Source: Cloacimonetes bacterium UBA3900 (GTDB taxonomy: Bacteria > Cloacimonadota > Cloacimonadia > Cloacimonadales > Cloacimonadaceae). From it: a DNA stretch of 18,421 nucleotides. The notes beneath the pieces were generated by a model. The model saw nothing but the letters and a program-made list of their open reading frames with translations. It ran no database searches and was not told where the DNA came from. The position numbers and the translations under genes are program-made. Shown piece by piece: positions 6,332 to 14,912 of the stretch. Location of the stretch: NCBI GenBank assembly GCA_002391675.1, contig DGFM01000021.1, forward strand, positions 17,914-36,334, given 5' to 3'. Position 1 is the stretch's first letter, and every line of letters starts with the position of its first letter.

Positions 6332-9300
6332 AAGAACCTGGTTGCTGCTACTGATTGTGGTGGCGGCACTTAGCCTCAATGCCTATACCTTTGGGCAAAA
6401 CAAAGTGAATGTGGTGGATTCCAAGTGGAGTATGATCCGCAGTATGCACTTTGACCTCTATTTCCCCGCGGGCAATGATGACTTTGGCCGCTTGGTGAGC
6501 CTGATGAGCGAAGAAATCTACTATCGGCTCAAGGAAGACCTCCGCTTCCCGATCCGCACGCGCATCCCGCTCATCGTCTATGAAACGCAGAAGGAATTCT
6601 TAAATACCAATATCATCTATCCTCTGCTCACGGAAGGCATTGGCGGTTTTACCGAAAGCCTGAGAAACAGGGTGGTGGTGCCCTTTGAAGGCAGCTATCC
6701 CAAGCTGGAAGAGCTTTTGGTGCACGAGCTTACGCACGCCTATACCAATGCGCTGGATAGGTCGTCCACGGGGCTGCTGCGCTATATGAGGCCCCATTCC
6801 TTCCCCTTCTGGTTTTCGGAAGGGCTGCCGGAATTTCTCTCCATCGGCGGCGAAGATGACTTTAACAATATGTTTATCCTGGATATGGTGATCAACGACA
6901 GGATGCGGCCGCTGGAGTATTCGGAGGGGTATCTGGCTTACAGGATGGGCGAGAGCTTTTTGAAGTTTATTGCCGACGAATGGGGCCGTGAGAAGGTGGG
7001 CGAATACTACTTTGCCCTGCGCAATGCACGCAGCACGGAAGAGGCTACCAATCAGGTCTTTGGCATGGATTTCAGTCAGCTGGAACGGCGCTGGCACTTT
7101 TATCTCAAAAAGCTTTATTATCCCAGCGTGAGCCTCTACGATGCACCCACAGACAAGATGGAGCAGCGCACCTTCAGCATCAAAGACGGCTCCTACTTCA
7201 ACTATATGCCGCGCTTCTCGCCGGATGGCAACAGCTATATCTACTTTTCCAATGCCGGAGCACGCTATAGCATCTGGCTTTCCTCAACGCACGGGCTCAG
7301 CGCACCCAAAAAGCTGATCACGGGCGAGCGCAACGGCAAGATGCAGGAGTTTTACTACTATCGGGCCAATCTGAGCTGGTTCCCGGATAGCCGCAGCGTG
7401 GCCTTTACCGCCAAAGAAACACGCGGCGATGTTATCCATATCCTGGATACGCATAGGGCTAAAATAGTGCAGTCCATCAGGATCGACTCGCTCAACGCCA
7501 TCTATGAAGTGGATGTCTCGCCGGATGGAAGCAAGCTGCTCATCTGCGGCAATCATGGTTTGCAGAGCGATATCTTCGTCTATGATCTGGAGAGTGAGAC
7601 GCTGGAAAGGATCACCGACGATCACTATTGGGATGCACAGGCCAGATGGGCACCGGATGGAGCGAGCATCGTCTTTGCCTCAGAGCGCATCCTGGATGCC
7701 GAAGGCAAGCGTGAAGGCTTCTTTGCAAACTATCGCATCGGTATCTTCAGCCTGAATCTGGAGAGTGGTGAGCTGAGAAAGATCAACGATGAAGACGAAC
7801 AGTGCAGCTATCCCATGTATGTGCAATCCACGGATAAGATCATGTATCTCAGCAACATAGAGGGTGTGAACAACTATCGCATCGTGGATTTGGCAAACGA
7901 ACAAAAGGCGGATGTGACCAATATCCTGGCCGGCGTTTATACCGGCGATATCTCCGCAGATGCGCGCTACCTGGTGGTTTCCAACTACTTTGACGGCGCC
8001 TGGGACATCTATTTCGACTACAATCCGCTGGATTCACTGCAGTGGAGACCCTACGACGCAAACACTGTCTGGATGCAGGATTCAGACCTGTTGTCGGATA
8101 TAGATTTGAGCCGCTTGGACTACTTTGGCCCCCGCCCGAAGAGAAGTCGCAGCACAGCCAGCGAGCCCAATATCAACCCGCGCAGACCGCAGCTCACACC
8201 GCTGGAATCGCTGCTGGCAAAACAGGATTACAGCTTTGACGACAAACCGACGGCGCCCAGCAGCAAACCGCCCAAGGTGGATAAATACCGCAGCAGCCTG
8301 GCTATCGACCAGCTCTGGGGCGGACTGGCCTATTCCTCGTCCATGGGTGCGGTGGGCTTCATCGAAACCGGCCTTTCAGACATCATGGGCAACCACGCCA
8401 TAGGCTTGAGCGCAGGCCTCTCCGGAGAGTGGGAAGAAAACAACCTCATCCTCAGCTATCTCTACCTCAAAAAGCGCACCGACCTCGGCTTTGGCGCCTT
8501 CAATATCTTCGATGATGTGGTGTTTAAAGACGATAGCGGCAACCAGGCAGAATACTATCGCTACATCCAACGAGAGACGGGACTGCTGCTGCTTTTGCGC
8601 TATCCCTTCAGCCGTTTTATGAGATTGGAACTGGAGCAAAGCATACAACAACGCAAAAACCGCTGGGATAAATGGAAAGAGCACGGAAACAGAGGAGACT
8701 GGATCCAATATAGCGACCCTGTGTATAGCTGGGTGAGCTCACCGGGCATCAGCCTCGTGCATGATACAGCGCTTTGGGGCTCAACGGGCCCGCTCCAGGG
8801 CATACGCAGCAATACCGGCATCAGCGCCAGCTTCAGCGGCACCAATTTTGACTACCTCACCGCCTACACAGACCTGCGTTCCTACACGCTCTTCAACAAG
8901 CGCTACGGCTTTGCGGCAAGGCTATTTGCCGGAACCAGTACCGACTTTAAAGACAATGAAAAAGCACTCTATTACAACCTCTATGGCTTCAACGGTGTGC
9001 GTGGACACGACAGCGAGGACTATGGACACAACAAGCTTCTGGGCAGCCTGGAATTGCGCTTCCCCTTCTTTGAATATATCGCCATGAACTTCCCCGTGCC
9101 GCTCACCATCCCCAATATCAGAGGCACGATGTTCTTTGATGTGGGAACCGTCTGCAACGACTGGAAGAAGGTGAGAGTGATGCAAAATGGAGCGCTGAAA
9201 GACCTCAAGCTGGGCTTTGGATTCGGCCCGCGCATCAACCTCGGATATGTGGTGTTCAGGGTCGATGTCGCCTGGGCTACAGACTTCAAAAGAAACTCCA

Positions 9301-9338
9301 AACCAATGTATTACGTGAGCCTGATCGAGGACTTTTGA
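6309..9338 (+). CDS. Outer-membrane fusion: zinc metallopeptidase, beta-propeller, C-terminal beta-barrel
   Basis: A 1009-residue three-part protein. An N-terminal signal peptide (hydrophobic 11-24) is followed by a peptidase_MA-like gluzincin domain with HELTH (His139, Glu140, His143) and SEGLPEF, whose Glu171 is a likely third zinc ligand. From about 285 to 600 come PD40/TolB-type propeller blades (RFSPDGNSYIYFS near 301, SWFPDSRSVAF, VDVSPDGSKLL, RWAPDGASIVF near 446). A proline/serine-rich linker (about 605-660) leads to a barrel of roughly 345 residues resembling the Omp85/surface-antigen C-terminal domain, ending in phenylalanine as outer-membrane proteins usually do. The catalytic residues look intact. 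ATG 6309 overlaps the MCE gene by 23 bases and has only a weak purine-rich ribosome-binding site. Substrate and role are unknown; placement suggests processing or export at the outer membrane. Confidence 0.85.
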   Translation: MLNLAFSKRTWLLLLIVVAALSLNAYTFGQNKVNVVDSKWSMIRSMHFDLYFPAGNDDFGRLVSLMSEEIYYRLKEDLRFPIRTRIPLIVYETQKEFLNTNIIYPLLTEGIGGFTESLRNRVVVPFEGSYPKLEELLVHELTHAYTNALDRSSTGLLRYMRPHSFPFWFSEGLPEFLSIGGEDDFNNMFILDMVINDRMRPLEYSEGYLAYRMGESFLKFIADEWGREKVGEYYFALRNARSTEEATNQVFGMDFSQLERRWHFYLKKLYYPSVSLYDAPTDKMEQRTFSIKDGSYFNYMPRFSPDGNSYIYFSNAGARYSIWLSSTHGLSAPKKLITGERNGKMQEFYYYRANLSWFPDSRSVAFTAKETRGDVIHILDTHRAKIVQSIRIDSLNAIYEVDVSPDGSKLLICGNHGLQSDIFVYDLESETLERITDDHYWDAQARWAPDGASIVFASERILDAEGKREGFFANYRIGIFSLNLESGELRKINDEDEQCSYPMYVQSTDKIMYLSNIEGVNNYRIVDLANEQKADVTNILAGVYTGDISADARYLVVSNYFDGAWDIYFDYNPLDSLQWRPYDANTVWMQDSDLLSDIDLSRLDYFGPRPKRSRSTASEPNINPRRPQLTPLESLLAKQDYSFDDKPTAPSSKPPKVDKYRSSLAIDQLWGGLAYSSSMGAVGFIETGLSDIMGNHAIGLSAGLSGEWEENNLILSYLYLKKRTDLGFGAFNIFDDVVFKDDSGNQAEYYRYIQRETGLLLLLRYPFSRFMRLELEQSIQQRKNRWDKWKEHGNRGDWIQYSDPVYSWVSSPGISLVHDTALWGSTGPLQGIRSNTGISASFSGTNFDYLTAYTDLRSYTLFNKRYGFAARLFAGTSTDFKDNEKALYYNLYGFNGVRGHDSEDYGHNKLLGSLELRFPFFEYIAMNFPVPLTIPNIRGTMFFDVGTVCNDWKKVRVMQNGALKDLKLGFGFGPRINLGYVVFRVDVAWATDFKRNSKPMYYVSLIEDF

Positions 9339-9340
9339 CC

Positions 9341-9387
9341 TTCACCCTTCAAACACTTTAAGATAATAAATAACATATAAATAGGAG
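9341..9387 (+). promoter_or_regulatory. AT-rich leader of pepA with possible promoter and clear ribosome-binding site
   Basis: This is the only real gap in the plus-strand block. GATAAT at 9362-9367 is a good -10 match (5 of 6), with TTCACC at 9341-9346 as a weak -35 after 15 bases. AGGAG at 9383-9387 sits seven bases before the pepA ATG. No terminator hairpin separates it from the gene before, so pepA may be both read through and separately initiated. Confidence 0.3.
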
Positions 9388-9394
9388 CAAACCC

Positions 9395-10873
9395 ATGAAG
9401 ATAGATCTACTGAAAAAGATCCCACAACACATGGATACCATCATTCTTCTTTTGGAAGAAGACTACCACCTTGACTCTATTGAATTTCTGCCGCCTTACG
9501 TGAAAGAGCTTGCCGAAGCCTGGATAGGAGACTCGTCCTTCAAGGCCGAATTTGCGGCCCTCCAGAGCACTTCAGGTGTGCATAAAGGCCAAAAGTATAA
9601 CCTCATCATCTGTGGTGCCGGAGAGGTTAAGGCCTTGACTGCAGATAAAATGCGCAGGCTCTTCGCCTCCGTGGTGAGAGCAGCGATCAAGCTCAAAGCC
9701 AAAACACTCTACCTCTATCAATCCTTTCCTCTGACCATCGGCGATGTGGCTTATGGACACGTTTTGGCCGAAGCGGCGCTGCTCACCGAATACAAGTTTT
9801 CCAAATACTTCAGCAACGATGACAAGCACGAAATCGACGCCCTGCACCTGGTCAAAAACATCAAGAGTACGCGCTATTTCAACTGCGGCGTCTTGGAAGG
9901 ACGCATCTTTGCAGAGAGCACAAACTTCGCCCGTGACCTGGTGAATGAGCCCGCCAACGTGATCTTCCCGGAAAGCCTGGCGGAAATCACCAAGAAAGCG
10001 GCGCTTAAATATGGATTCGATATCGAAATCTTCAATGCTGACAAGCTGCGCCGCATCAAGATGGATGCCTTTTTGGCCGTGGGCAAGGGCTCAAAATCCG
10101 AGCCACGCCTCATCATCATGCGCTACCAAGGCAATCCGGATGCAAAAAACAAGACCATCGGCCTCATCGGCAAAGGCGTAACCTACGATAGCGGCGGCTA
10201 TTGCATCAAGAGCCCGCAGGGTATGGTGACGATGAATTGCGATATGGCCGGAGCAGCTGCAGTGATCGGAACCATGATCGCCGCCAGCAGCCTCAAACTC
10301 AAGGTAAATATCGTGGGCATCGTGGCTGCCTGCGAAAACATGATCTCCGGCGAAGCCTACCACCCCGGCGACCTCATCCGCAGCATGAACGGCAAGACCA
10401 TCGAGGTGGTCAATACCGATGCGGAAGGACGGCTCACGCTGATAGACGCCATCCACTACGCCATCAGCAGAGAAAAGGTGAATAAGGTGCTGGATATCGC
10501 CACCCTCACAGGTGCCGCGGTGGGAGCTTTGGGAAACAAGATTTCCGCCGTGGTCACCAACGACAACGCCTGGCTGGAAAAGCTGAAATCCGCCTCCGAA
10601 TTTACCGGCGAGAAGATCTGGCAACTTCCCGCCCATGAAGAATATAAGGAATTGATCAAGAGCCAGGTGGCAGATTATAAAAACGTGGGCGGCCCCATGG
10701 CAGGAACCATCACCGCTGCCCTGTTTATCCAAGAATTTGTAGAACAAAAACCCTGGATCCACATCGACATCGCCGGCACTGCCAGACGCGACAGCGAAGC
10801 CGGAATGTACAGTGTGGGTGCCACAGGAGTGGGAGTGCGCCTCATCACGCAACTCCTGCGCGAAATGGAGTAA
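9395..10873 (+). CDS. pepA: M17 leucyl aminopeptidase family protein
   Basis: A cytoplasmic di-metal aminopeptidase that removes N-terminal residues from peptides. The C-terminal catalytic domain holds the whole family set: GKGVTYDSGG with Lys260 and Asp265, CIK with Lys272, NCDM with Asp283, and NTDAEGR at 340-346 with Asp342, Glu344 and Arg346. These correspond to the E. coli PepA metal ligands and catalytic residues, so the enzyme should be active. The N-terminal domain (about 1-165) is diverged, as is usual. Length is 492 residues against about 503 in E. coli. The start is ATG 9395 with AGGAG seven bases upstream. It lies three bases before the metal-receptor gene, so a metal-dependent peptidase is made together with a zinc or manganese importer. 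Confidence 0.93.
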   Translation: MKIDLLKKIPQHMDTIILLLEEDYHLDSIEFLPPYVKELAEAWIGDSSFKAEFAALQSTSGVHKGQKYNLIICGAGEVKALTADKMRRLFASVVRAAIKLKAKTLYLYQSFPLTIGDVAYGHVLAEAALLTEYKFSKYFSNDDKHEIDALHLVKNIKSTRYFNCGVLEGRIFAESTNFARDLVNEPANVIFPESLAEITKKAALKYGFDIEIFNADKLRRIKMDAFLAVGKGSKSEPRLIIMRYQGNPDAKNKTIGLIGKGVTYDSGGYCIKSPQGMVTMNCDMAGAAAVIGTMIAASSLKLKVNIVGIVAACENMISGEAYHPGDLIRSMNGKTIEVVNTDAEGRLTLIDAIHYAISREKVNKVLDIATLTGAAVGALGNKISAVVTNDNAWLEKLKSASEFTGEKIWQLPAHEEYKELIKSQVADYKNVGGPMAGTITAALFIQEFVEQKPWIHIDIAGTARRDSEAGMYSVGATGVGVRLITQLLREME

Positions 10874-10876
10874 ATC

Positions 10877-11779
10877 ATGAAACACCGCAAGACATGCTCC
10901 CGCCTCTTAGCGCTGGGAGTGCTGTTGCTTTTGCTCATCGTGGGCGGCTGCAAAGCCAAGCCAAAGGATGAAAGACCCCTGATCATCACCTCCATCCACC
11001 CCTACGAGCTCCTCTTGCAGGAGCTGGTGGGAGACGGTGTGAGAGTGCAGAGCCTCATCCCCGCATCCGCCTCGCCGCACACCTGGAGCCCCAAAGCCAA
11101 AGACATCAAGAAGCTGGATGAAGCCAAACTGCTGGTGATGAACGGCCTCGGCCTGGAAGAACAGCTCACGGACGCCTTTAAACAACGCTCTGATAAGCTG
11201 ATAGACCTCGCCGAACTGATCGATATAACGCCGGTCGAAAAAAGCAGAAGCAGAGAAGTCAACCCTCATATCTGGCTCTCGCCGCAGTATTTGGTAAGAA
11301 TGGCAATGATGCTGGCAGACAAATTGCAAAGCTACTTCCCGGAACAAACCGCCGCCATCAACCAAAACACCATGACGTTGGTAAACAACCTCAGCTCCAT
11401 GCACCAGCAGATCAGCAAAGACAGAGCCATGATGGAAAACCCCGCCATCATCACCTATCATGACAGCTTCCACTACTTTGCCCTGGATTATGGCATCGCG
11501 GTGCCCGCCACCGTGCAGTCCTCCCCCGGCAAAGAACCCACCGGCAAGGAGCTGGCCAAGCTGGGTGAGATCATCAAGGCCAACAAGATCAACACCATCT
11601 TTGTGGAGCCGCAGATGGACAAGCGCTCAGCCAAGGTTCTGGCAGATGAATTTGACCTCAAGATCCAGACGCTCGACCCCCTGGGCCACGAATTCAAAGC
11701 CAAGCGGATCACAGACCTGATCTGGACAAACTGGCAAAACATCAAGACAGCCCTGCAAGGAGAAGAAACGCTTCCTTAA
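10877..11779 (+). CDS. znuA: Metal-binding lipoprotein of a zinc/manganese ABC importer (cluster A-I)
   Basis: The extracytoplasmic receptor that hands metal to the transporter encoded next. The 300-residue product has a lipoprotein signal ending VGGC, with Cys25 as the lipidation site. The four expected ligands of the family can be placed: His68 (SPHTWSP), His131 (NPHIWLSP), His195 (YHDSFHYF) and Asp267 (LDPLG). The loop between the first two lacks the histidine-rich stretch typical of many ZnuA proteins, so zinc and manganese are both possible; the symbol is used for family placement. Anchoring by lipid rather than free diffusion is common outside Proteobacteria. ATG 10877 follows the pepA stop by three bases, with GGAG inside the pepA end. 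Confidence 0.88.
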   Translation: MKHRKTCSRLLALGVLLLLLIVGGCKAKPKDERPLIITSIHPYELLLQELVGDGVRVQSLIPASASPHTWSPKAKDIKKLDEAKLLVMNGLGLEEQLTDAFKQRSDKLIDLAELIDITPVEKSRSREVNPHIWLSPQYLVRMAMMLADKLQSYFPEQTAAINQNTMTLVNNLSSMHQQISKDRAMMENPAIITYHDSFHYFALDYGIAVPATVQSSPGKEPTGKELAKLGEIIKANKINTIFVEPQMDKRSAKVLADEFDLKIQTLDPLGHEFKAKRITDLIWTNWQNIKTALQGEETLP

Positions 11780-12508
11780 ATGATCAGCATCTCAGAGCTA
11801 AATTATCGCATTGGCGAGCACGCCATCTTGCAGGACATCAATTTGGACATCGCCGAGGGTGAATTTGCCGCCATCATCGGGCCCAACGGCGCCGGTAAAT
11901 CCACCCTCATCAAGCTCATCCTGGGCCTCATCCCCCTGCAGGATGGCAAGATAGAGATAGACGGACAGCCGCACCTGAGCTGGCTCAAACACAACCCCAT
12001 GGGCTACCTGCCGCAGGATGAGAAGTTTGACAGACGCTTCCCCGCCACCGCCAAGGATATAGTTTTGATGGGCCTGGCGGCTGAGCTGAGGCCGGCGCAG
12101 AGGTTCAACGCAAACCAGAAAGAGCGCGCCAGAGAGGCAATGGAACAAACCGGCTGCTGGGAACAGGCCAGAAAGCCCATCGGAGCGCTCTCGGGAGGCG
12201 AAATGCAGCGCGTATTGCTGGCCCGCGCCATCGTGGGCGGCAGCAAATACCTCTTCTTGGACGAACCGGAAGCTTCCGTGGATCAAGCCGGCGTGAAGAA
12301 CTTCTTTGTCCTGCTCAAGGAGCTCAACCAGCAGGGCCGCACCATCATCACCATCTCGCACGATCTGCACACGCTCACCAGCTTCTGCTCCTTCCTCATC
12401 TGCCTCAATAAAACCCTGCATTGCCACGACAAGACCGAGCTGATCAATGCAGATACCATCCACGACTTCTTTGGCGAAACCACCAAAATCGTGCACAAGA
12501 GCTACTGA
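11780..12508 (+). CDS. znuC: Metal ABC importer ATPase
   Basis: The ATP-hydrolysing subunit that drives metal import. All nucleotide-binding motifs are present in the 242-residue product: Walker A GPNGAGKST (34-42), Q-loop LPQDE, signature LSGGEMQR, Walker B YLFLDEPEA and the switch ISHDLH. The residues after Walker B (EASVD) differ from the more common GVD form but keep the acidic catalytic residue. It starts on the base after the znuA stop and overlaps the permease gene by one base (ATGA), the usual sign of translational coupling. AAGGAGAAG lies about 15 bases upstream, rather far for a standard ribosome-binding site. Confidence 0.92.
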   Translation: MISISELNYRIGEHAILQDINLDIAEGEFAAIIGPNGAGKSTLIKLILGLIPLQDGKIEIDGQPHLSWLKHNPMGYLPQDEKFDRRFPATAKDIVLMGLAAELRPAQRFNANQKERAREAMEQTGCWEQARKPIGALSGGEMQRVLLARAIVGGSKYLFLDEPEASVDQAGVKNFFVLLKELNQQGRTIITISHDLHTLTSFCSFLICLNKTLHCHDKTELINADTIHDFFGETTKIVHKSY

Positions 12509-13299
12509 TGTTTTCCTTCAACTTCCTCGTCCGTGCCCTCGTCGCTGCCGTGCTCTCTTCCTTTTCCCTGGCCATCTTTTCGCCTTTCGTGAGCCTGCGG
12601 CGCATCTCCTATCTGGGCGAAGCCTTTTCACATATGGCTTTTGCCGGCATAGCCATCGCTTTGGTTACCGGCTTAAACGGCCGCCCGGTCACGCTCATCT
12701 TCGTCATTGTTTTGGCCTACCTGATCGGCTGGCTCTCCAAGCGTTACAAGCTGGAAGAAACCAATACCATCACCATCTTCCTCAGCGTCTCCATGGCTTT
12801 CGCCATCATCCTGATCAGCCTCAGCTCCGCCTATGCCTTCGATCTCTCCTCCTACCTCTTTGGCAACGTGCTGCTGGTAAACTCCGGCGATCTGATCTGG
12901 GTGGGCATCATGGCGGTGCTCTCTCTGGCTTTCATCATCATCTTCTACCACCAGCTCTTCTACCTCTCCTACAATGCCGAAATGGCGCAATTCCTGCGCA
13001 TCCCCGTCACTTTTGTAAACCACATTTTCCTCATCTTACTCGCCACCAACATCGTGATCAACCTCAAAGCGGCAGGCATCATCTTAGTGAGTGCGCAGCT
13101 CATCCTGCCCGCTGCCACTATCTTCAACCTGGTAAGACACTTACCCACGGTGATTGCCCTCAGCGCCGTCCTGGCCGTCGTGGCAGCTGTGGGTGGCTTT
13201 GCCCTCTCCTGGTGGCTCAATATCCCCACCGGCGCCAGCATCGTGATGCTGGAATTTGTCTTTTTCCTCATCAGCCTCGCCTTGCGCAAAAGAGCTTGA
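12508..13299 (+). CDS. znuB: Metal ABC importer permease, ABC-3 family
   Basis: The membrane channel of the importer. The 263-residue product is almost entirely hydrophobic, with seven to nine predicted membrane segments, and includes the family-typical region SYLGEAFSHMAFAGIA near the start and LKAAGIILVSAQLILPA in the C-terminal half. The start is ATG 12508, overlapping the znuC stop by one base; a longer frame opening at 12421 only reads through the end of znuC. It is the last gene of the plus-strand block and ends four bases before a strong terminator. Confidence 0.92.
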   Translation: MFSFNFLVRALVAAVLSSFSLAIFSPFVSLRRISYLGEAFSHMAFAGIAIALVTGLNGRPVTLIFVIVLAYLIGWLSKRYKLEETNTITIFLSVSMAFAIILISLSSAYAFDLSSYLFGNVLLVNSGDLIWVGIMAVLSLAFIIIFYHQLFYLSYNAEMAQFLRIPVTFVNHIFLILLATNIVINLKAAGIILVSAQLILPAATIFNLVRHLPTVIALSAVLAVVAAVGGFALSWWLNIPTGASIVMLEFVFFLISLALRKRA

Positions 13300-13302
13300 A
13301 AC

Positions 13303-13345
13303 AAAAGGCGTTACCCAGCCCACAAGCCGAGTGACGCCTTTTTTC
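13303..13345. terminator. Bidirectional intrinsic terminator between convergent operons
   Basis: AAAAGGCGTTAC (13303-13314) pairs with GTGACGCCTTTT (13331-13342), a 12-pair stem with one G-U pair and a 16-base loop. A T-run follows on the plus strand, and the A-run in the left arm supplies a T-run on the minus strand. It can therefore stop both the znuB and the rng transcripts. Confidence 0.85.
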
Positions 13346-13360
13346 TTATTTAGCTTAAAA

Positions 13361-14878
13361 TCAGCTGAATCTCGAGGTGATATCCTCCAAGCCGGGAAGC
13401 TTCTGCACGATAAATTGGTCGTGCCTCATATTCTTGTCGCTGGCGATCTCCACCTGATCCTTGAAGGCGATGAAATACTCTTCATTTTCCTGGATATGCG
13501 CATAGAGGTTGGGGTCAACGGTGATGCGCAGCTTTTGGTTTCTGGTAAAGTATTCCGCGCGGGTCAGCCAGCGGTGTATCCTCATGGTCATGGCGTCGCG
13601 GGAGATGATTCTGCCGGTGCCGTGACAGCAGGGACAGGGATCCGAGAAGTTGGCTATCAGCGTGGCGCGCATACGCTTGCGTGTGATCTCCACCAGGCCC
13701 AGCTCGGTAAAGTTGTAGAGCTTGGTCTTGGCTCTGTCGCGTCTCAAGCCTCTGCGCAGCAGGTCCAAGACCTCCTGTCTGTTGTTCGAGCTGCTCATAT
13801 CTATAAAGTCGATAACAATCACGCCGCTGAGATCACGCAGCCGTATCTGACGGGCGCATTCCGCTGCCGCTTCCAGGTTTGTGCGCCGGATCGTCTCTTC
13901 ATAGTTTGTTTTGCCGGTAAAGCTGCCCGTATTGATATCGATCGCCACCAGAGCTTCGGTCTGTTCGATCTTGATATTGCCGCCGCTGGGCAGGTAGATG
14001 CGTGAGCGGAACACGCTTTCTATCTTCTTCTCGATATTCCAGGCATCGAAGATGGGGCTGTCTTCTTTATACAGCTCCACATGCGGCACCAGCTCCGGCG
14101 ACACATCGTTCAGTTGTGATATCAGGTTTTTGTAAAAGGTCTTGTCATTCACCACCAGTCTATCCACGTGATCGTCGAAGAGATCGCGGATGAGGTAGTT
14201 TCCCAGTGCATTTTCATCGAAGACGCACACCGGCCCCTTGGCATACTTGATCTGCTTTTCGATCAGCTTCCAGGTATTAGCCAGGGCCTTGTATTCGCTG
14301 CGGAAATCCTCTTCATCACAGCCTTCCGCCTCGGTACGCACGATGATGCCATAATTTGGGTCTTTGATCTCGGAGAGTATCTTACGGATGCGGTTGCGCT
14401 CGCCCTGGCCGTATATTTTGCGGGAGATGGCGATACGGCTTTTGTTGGGAAAGAGCACCAGATACTTTCCGGGGATGGATATCTGTCCCGTCAGCCTCGC
14501 TCCTTTGCTGCCCAGCGGTCCTTTATGCACCTGCACAACGATCTCTTGATTGGGCTTGAGCAGTTTGCCGATTTGGGAAGAATCCTTGGGGTCTATCTTC
14601 TTTTTGGGCTTGTCGTTTTCAAAGAGATCGAGGAAGTCTTGCACGATATCTGAATAGTGCAGGAAAGCGGTACGCTCCAAGCCGATCTCGATGAAGGCGG
14701 CGCCCATGCCGGGCAGCACGTCTTTCACAAAACCCTTATAGATGTTTCCCACGATGTTTTGGCGGTCTTTACGCTCTACAAAGAGCTCCACCAGTCTGTT
14801 ATCTTCGAGAACAGCGACGCGCTTCTCCAACGGATGCACGTCCACGATGATCTCGGTGTTAAAGTTGTCTTTTCTCAT
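13361..14878 (-). CDS. rng: Ribonuclease G/E family endoribonuclease
   Basis: An endoribonuclease that trims rRNA precursors and starts mRNA decay by cutting single-stranded AU-rich RNA. The 505-residue product has an N-terminal S1 RNA-binding domain (about 35-130, from NIVGNIYKGFVKDVLPG). The DNase I-like catalytic core has Asp314 (AIDINTG) and Asp357 (VIDFIDM), spaced 43 residues apart exactly as Asp303/Asp346 of E. coli RNase E. The zinc link is CPCCHGTG, with Cys415 and Cys418. There is no long disordered tail, so it is RNase G-like rather than a full RNase E scaffold. On the minus strand TAGGAAATC precedes the ATG, a good ribosome-binding site. It follows sppA by 34 bases without a terminator, so the two are probably co-transcribed. 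Confidence 0.93.
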   Translation of the reverse strand: MRKDNFNTEIIVDVHPLEKRVAVLEDNRLVELFVERKDRQNIVGNIYKGFVKDVLPGMGAAFIEIGLERTAFLHYSDIVQDFLDLFENDKPKKKIDPKDSSQIGKLLKPNQEIVVQVHKGPLGSKGARLTGQISIPGKYLVLFPNKSRIAISRKIYGQGERNRIRKILSEIKDPNYGIIVRTEAEGCDEEDFRSEYKALANTWKLIEKQIKYAKGPVCVFDENALGNYLIRDLFDDHVDRLVVNDKTFYKNLISQLNDVSPELVPHVELYKEDSPIFDAWNIEKKIESVFRSRIYLPSGGNIKIEQTEALVAIDINTGSFTGKTNYEETIRRTNLEAAAECARQIRLRDLSGVIVIDFIDMSSSNNRQEVLDLLRRGLRRDRAKTKLYNFTELGLVEITRKRMRATLIANFSDPCPCCHGTGRIISRDAMTMRIHRWLTRAEYFTRNQKLRITVDPNLYAHIQENEEYFIAFKDQVEIASDKNMRHDQFIVQKLPGLEDITSRFS

Positions 14879-14912
14879 GATTTCCTAAAGTTTAATAAGT
14901 CTTAGCTCAAAC

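Noticed and set aside
9339..9394. Zur operator before pepA
   Set aside because: The gap is AT-rich but I see no convincing dyad of the Zur type.
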